From Taibaiella sp. (GTDB lineage: Bacteria > Bacteroidota > Bacteroidia > Chitinophagales > Chitinophagaceae), in contig JAEUVV010000010.1 of assembly GCA_016786705.1 (NCBI GenBank), forward strand, positions 124,001-188,000: a stretch of 64,000 nt of DNA, read 5' to 3'. Positions 61,028 to 64,000 of the stretch are shown in pieces. The notes beneath the pieces are model-generated. The model searched no databases. It was not told the DNA's origin and saw only the letters and a program-made list of their open reading frames with translations. The translations under genes and the position numbers were made by a program. Each line of letters starts with the position of its first letter. Positions within the stretch are counted from its first letter, which is position 1.

Positions 61028-62554
61028 ATGTATAAAAAGAAAGATGATGTCAGTGAACTGGTAAAAGCACTCAGTAATGGTGAACAACGGCACTTCCACC
61101 ATTTATACAATATAGCCAACAAAGGCGAAAGAACTGCTAATTTCTGGGTATTGTATGAATCAATAAGGTCCGGCAAAAGTCAATTGCCAAACCTGGAAAT
61201 GGATGCCCGGGCACAGACTTCCGGCAAACGGCTTTTATACGAAAACCTGCTTAAAAGCCTCAGGTCGCTTCATGATAATGCATCAATCGACATTAGTATA
61301 CAGAATTTACTCACGAATGTAGAGCTGCTTTACAACCATGGCCTTGCGAACCAGGCTAAGCTGATGTTACACAAAGCTTACACCCTTGCCCTGAAATATG
61401 AAAAATTCGGCTTACACATACAGGTCCTGGACTGGGAAAAAAGATTGAATATCGTACTCACTCAAAACACCCGAACCATTGAAGTGCTGATGGAAGAAGA
61501 GCGCGCTGTGCTCGAAAAGATGATGCAGATGAAAAACCTGGAAAATATTTACAGCCATATCCTTAGCCTGAAAAGACAGTATGGCTATGCGCGCGGAGCT
61601 GTAAAAAACATCCTGGACCGCGAAACCATACACTCCAGTCTTATGCCGGAGCCGGCCGCCTGCCTGAGTAAAAAAGCAGTATATTACTACAACCTCATCC
61701 TGGCGGTTTATTATTGGATGACTTTTGAGCATGACCTGGCCTTCCAGCACAGCAAGCAATTGACCAGGACTAATGAATGCAATGTTTTACCTAACGATTA
61801 CATAAGCGGGCTGCTTCAGCATATTACATCTTCAGTATGTGTGATCCGCTTTGATGAAGCCATAGTCACTATTGAGCAATGCGGGCAATACATCAGTGAT
61901 AACAAGCTCAACCAATCGCTTTCCTTTACCCATTTGATGCTCACCTATCACTCTATCTACAAGATGATTGTATATAATTATATGGGAAACCTCATTAAAC
62001 TCAGGGAAATTGTTACTGAAACAGAGCGTTTATTACAGGTCCACCAGCAATCGCTGCCTTTTACCAACCGGCAGGTAATACTGGCCAATTTAATGAACAG
62101 CTACCTGGGATTGAATGAAATGGATAAATGTGAAAATGCCTGGGACCAATTATTCAACAAGCAATCCAAAACCATAAGGCTGGATATTTACGGGGACCTT
62201 TACCTGTTTCGTTTATTCCTTTTACTCCAGGATCAGAATTTTTCTGTGTTCCATTCTGCCGCGCATTCCGCGTTTAAGTTTTTTAAAAAGCATTTTGACG
62301 AGAGTCATCAATTTGAGCTGGAACTTTCGCTGTCCAACACATTAAAAAAAGATTTAAACCTGGAAAAACCTAAAGTTTTAAATATTACATTACTGGAAAT
62401 CAAATCCATGCTATTGAAATATATAGCGAAGCTGAAGGCACCTTATGGTTTCCAGGAGCATTATACCCGGTACGTTATCTGGGCAGACGCTTTGATGGAA
62501 AACAAGCCTTATGCAACAATTGCTCAAAGATGGTATGGGAATGTAAAAAAGTAA
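61028..62554 (+). CDS. Alpha-helical hypothetical protein, common in Bacteroidota
   Basis: The 508-aa product opens DDVSELVKALSNGEQRHFHHLYNIAN, then YENLLKSLRSLHDNASIDISIQNLLTNVELLYNHGLANQAKLMLHKAYTLAL. The whole protein is predicted helical with TPR-like pairs of antiparallel helices, no signal peptide and no membrane segment. I recognise the N-terminal style (LxKSLxxxEKRxFKxY) from uncharacterised Bacteroidota proteins, but no function is known. It is divergent from the T9SS gene and precedes fusA by 142 nt, with no close operon partner. Confidence 0.7.
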   Translation: MYKKKDDVSELVKALSNGEQRHFHHLYNIANKGERTANFWVLYESIRSGKSQLPNLEMDARAQTSGKRLLYENLLKSLRSLHDNASIDISIQNLLTNVELLYNHGLANQAKLMLHKAYTLALKYEKFGLHIQVLDWEKRLNIVLTQNTRTIEVLMEEERAVLEKMMQMKNLENIYSHILSLKRQYGYARGAVKNILDRETIHSSLMPEPAACLSKKAVYYYNLILAVYYWMTFEHDLAFQHSKQLTRTNECNVLPNDYISGLLQHITSSVCVIRFDEAIVTIEQCGQYISDNKLNQSLSFTHLMLTYHSIYKMIVYNYMGNLIKLREIVTETERLLQVHQQSLPFTNRQVILANLMNSYLGLNEMDKCENAWDQLFNKQSKTIRLDIYGDLYLFRLFLLLQDQNFSVFHSAAHSAFKFFKKHFDESHQFELELSLSNTLKKDLNLEKPKVLNITLLEIKSMLLKYIAKLKAPYGFQEHYTRYVIWADALMENKPYATIAQRWYGNVKK

Positions 62555-62654
62555 TCCGGGATTAACTGTTGGTAAAATTCTACTCGCTATACAGTTAAGG
62601 GCTAATATAATCCAAATTTTATTTTGAATATGTATTTTTTTATTCCAAATTCAC

Positions 62655-62662
62655 TACCTTTG
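62655..62662 (+). promoter_or_regulatory. -7 box of the fusA promoter
   Basis: TACCTTTG matches TAnnTTTG and ends 34 nt before the fusA ATG. The nearest TTTG lies 28 nt upstream, too far for a good -33 box, so only the -7 element is well supported. Confidence 0.6.
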
Positions 62663-62696
62663 CAGCCTAAAATTATAAATATTTAATAAAACCGTT

Positions 62697-64000
62697 ATGG
62701 CAGATTTACGCTTACAGCGCAACTTTGGTATTGCCGCTCACATTGATGCCGGTAAAACTACGACTACTGAACGTATCCTTTACTACACTGGTGTTAATCA
62801 CAAAATCGGTGAGGTACACGAAGGTGGAGCAACAATGGACTGGATGGCTCAGGAGCAAGAGCGTGGTATTACAATTACTTCAGCAGCAACAACTTGTTTC
62901 TGGAAATTCCCAACAGTTCAGGGTAAAGCAACTCCTGACGCTAAACAATATAAATTTAACATTATCGATACTCCCGGTCACGTTGACTTTACTGTAGAAG
63001 TAGAGCGTTCTATGCGTGTATTGGATGGTCTTGTAGCTTTATTCTCTGCGGTTGACGGTGTTGAGCCTCAATCTGAAACTGTATGGCGCCAGGCTAACCG
63101 TTACCGTGTACCACGTGTAGGTTTTGTCAATAAAATGGACCGTATCGGTGCTGACTTCCTGATGGTAGTACAGCAGGTACGTGATATGTTAGGTGCAAAA
63201 GCGGTTCCTTTACAATTACCAATCGGTGCTGAAGATAACTTCAAAGGCGTTGTCGACCTGGTTACGATGAAATCTATCGTATGGGATGACGCTACACAAG
63301 GTATGACTTATACTGAAGGTGAAGTTCCTGCCGATATGCTTGAAGAAGCTAATAAATACCGCGCGGAATTAGTTGAGGCTGTTGCAGAGTATGACGATGC
63401 TTTAATGGAGAAATTCTTTGAAGATCCTAATTCAATTTCTGAAGCTGAAATCCACGAAGCTATCCGTAAAGCAACTATCGACCTGAGCATTATCCCGATG
63501 TTGTGTGGTTCTTCTTACAAAAATAAAGGTGTACAAAAAATGCTGGATTGCGTAATCCGCTACCTGCCTTCACCTGTTGATGTTGAAGCGATCGAAGGTA
63601 CTGATCCTGATGATCCGGAGAAAAAATTATTCCGTAAACCAGATGCAAAAGAACCATTCGCTGCATTGGCGTTTAAAATCATGACTGACCCGTTCGTAGG
63701 TCGTCTGGCGTTCTTCCGTGCTTACTCTGGTCACTTAGACGCGGGTTCTTATGTATTGAACGTACGTTCCGGTAAAAACGAGCGTATCTCCCGTATCATG
63801 CAGATGCATGCTAACAAGCAAAACCCGCTTGATTTTATCGAAGCTGGTGATATCGGAGCGGCAGTTGGTTTTAAAGATATCAAAACCGGTGATACCCTGT
63901 GTGATGAGAAACACCCGATCGTACTGGAGAACATGTTTATTCCGGAGCCGGTAATCTCTATCGCTATCGAGCCTAAAACTCAGGCGGATGTGGATAAAAT
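62697..64000 (+). CDS. fusA: Translation elongation factor G, 3' end beyond window
   Basis: The frame from ATG 62697 stays open to the window edge (about 434 of ~700 codons). It begins [32 protein letters not shown] with G1 AHIDAGKT, then RGITI (G2), DTPGHVDF (G3), NKMD (G4) and the G5 region in [11 protein letters not shown]; domain II starts near [28 protein letters not shown] drives ribosomal translocation and recycling. Here codon use is strongly biased and AT-rich compared with neighbours, as expected for highly expressed genes. Confidence 0.97.
   Translation, partial: MADLRLQRNFGIAAHIDAGKTTTTERILYYTGVNHKIGEVHEGGATMDWMAQEQERGITITSAATTCFWKFPTVQGKATPDAKQYKFNIIDTPGHVDFTVEVERSMRVLDGLVALFSAVDGVEPQSETVWRQANRYRVPRVGFVNKMDRIGADFLMVVQQVRDMLGAKAVPLQLPIGAEDNFKGVVDLVTMKSIVWDDATQGMTYTEGEVPADMLEEANKYRAELVEAVAEYDDALMEKFFEDPNSISEAEIHEAIRKATIDLSIIPMLCGSSYKNKGVQKMLDCVIRYLPSPVDVEAIEGTDPDDPEKKLFRKPDAKEPFAALAFKIMTDPFVGRLAFFRAYSGHLDAGSYVLNVRSGKNERISRIMQMHANKQNPLDFIEAGDIGAAVGFKDIKTGDTLCDEKHPIVLENMFIPEPVISIAIEPKTQADVDK

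Overview
This window is a chromosomal segment of a member of the Bacteroidota, most likely a Chitinophagaceae/Chitinophagales relative (inference). The sequence evidence is: two secreted proteins with type IX secretion C-termini (one gliding-motility/type B, one type A); several Bacteroidota-type protein families (DUF4476, DUF4159, DUF4342, CarboxypepD_reg-like proteins, a TonB-dependent receptor paired with a PepSY-TM protein); and promoters of the Bacteroidota form TTTG-N19/21-TAnnTTTG instead of sigma70 -35/-10 boxes. No tRNA, rRNA, CRISPR array, transposase or prophage gene was seen. The content is mostly housekeeping with scattered accessory pieces.

Layout. 1-475: 5' part of an alpha/beta hydrolase. 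476-1915: a gene-free, repeat-packed region. 1916-4680: forward run of a GNAT, a FrnE-like DsbA, a LOG-family protein and a small AAA+ ATPase. 5002-7314: a CPA2 cation/proton antiporter. 7597-10400: purH and a methyltransferase. 10401-11037: a second repeat zone related to the first, in inverted orientation. 11038-16567 (minus): a DUF6000-like gene, a giant T9SS adhesin-like repeat protein and a MORN/TonB-C protein. 16794-24824 (minus): clpC, a PRTase, an LTA-synthase-like sulfatase, a DsbD-type thiol reductant exporter and a TlpA-like thioredoxin. 25123-26619: a PhaE/phasin-like protein. 26784-34032 (minus): an M1 peptidase, a pentapeptide protein, mutS and PPK2. 34210-38860 (minus): a possible clan-CD-like peptidase and three tandem paralogous CarboxypepD_reg proteins. 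39089-42515 and 42518-44677 (minus): an AAAPKK histone-like protein, rpmA-rplU, a GT9 glycosyltransferase, and a siderophore receptor with a PepSY partner. 44878-47345: thiolase and kbl. 47557-54696: envelope genes plus rsmE. 54737-58815 (minus): a flavoprotein, hemL and sdaA. 58968-60842: a type A T9SS protein. 61028-62554: an alpha-helical Bacteroidota protein. 62697-64000: the start of fusA.

How genes work together. The DsbD/TlpA pair likely moves reducing power across the inner membrane. The receptor and PepSY protein, separated by 2 nt, form an iron-siderophore uptake unit. rplU-rpmA are co-transcribed from a near-consensus promoter. mutS and the pentapeptide protein are 3 nt apart. rsmE overlaps a DUF4159 gene.

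The less ordinary content is in non-coding repeats and low-complexity proteins: a family of intergenic hairpin modules whose stem shows a compensatory base-pair change; a MITE-like 121-bp palindrome with 11-bp terminal inverted repeats; several other palindromic elements; a heptamer minisatellite; a 1285-aa adhesin with a duplicated three-unit block; a protein made almost only of AAAPKK units, with a PHA-granule-like protein carrying a similar tail; and an uncharacterised protein with a His/Cys arrangement like clan CD peptidases. I did not find convincing evidence for a complete new defence or mobile system.
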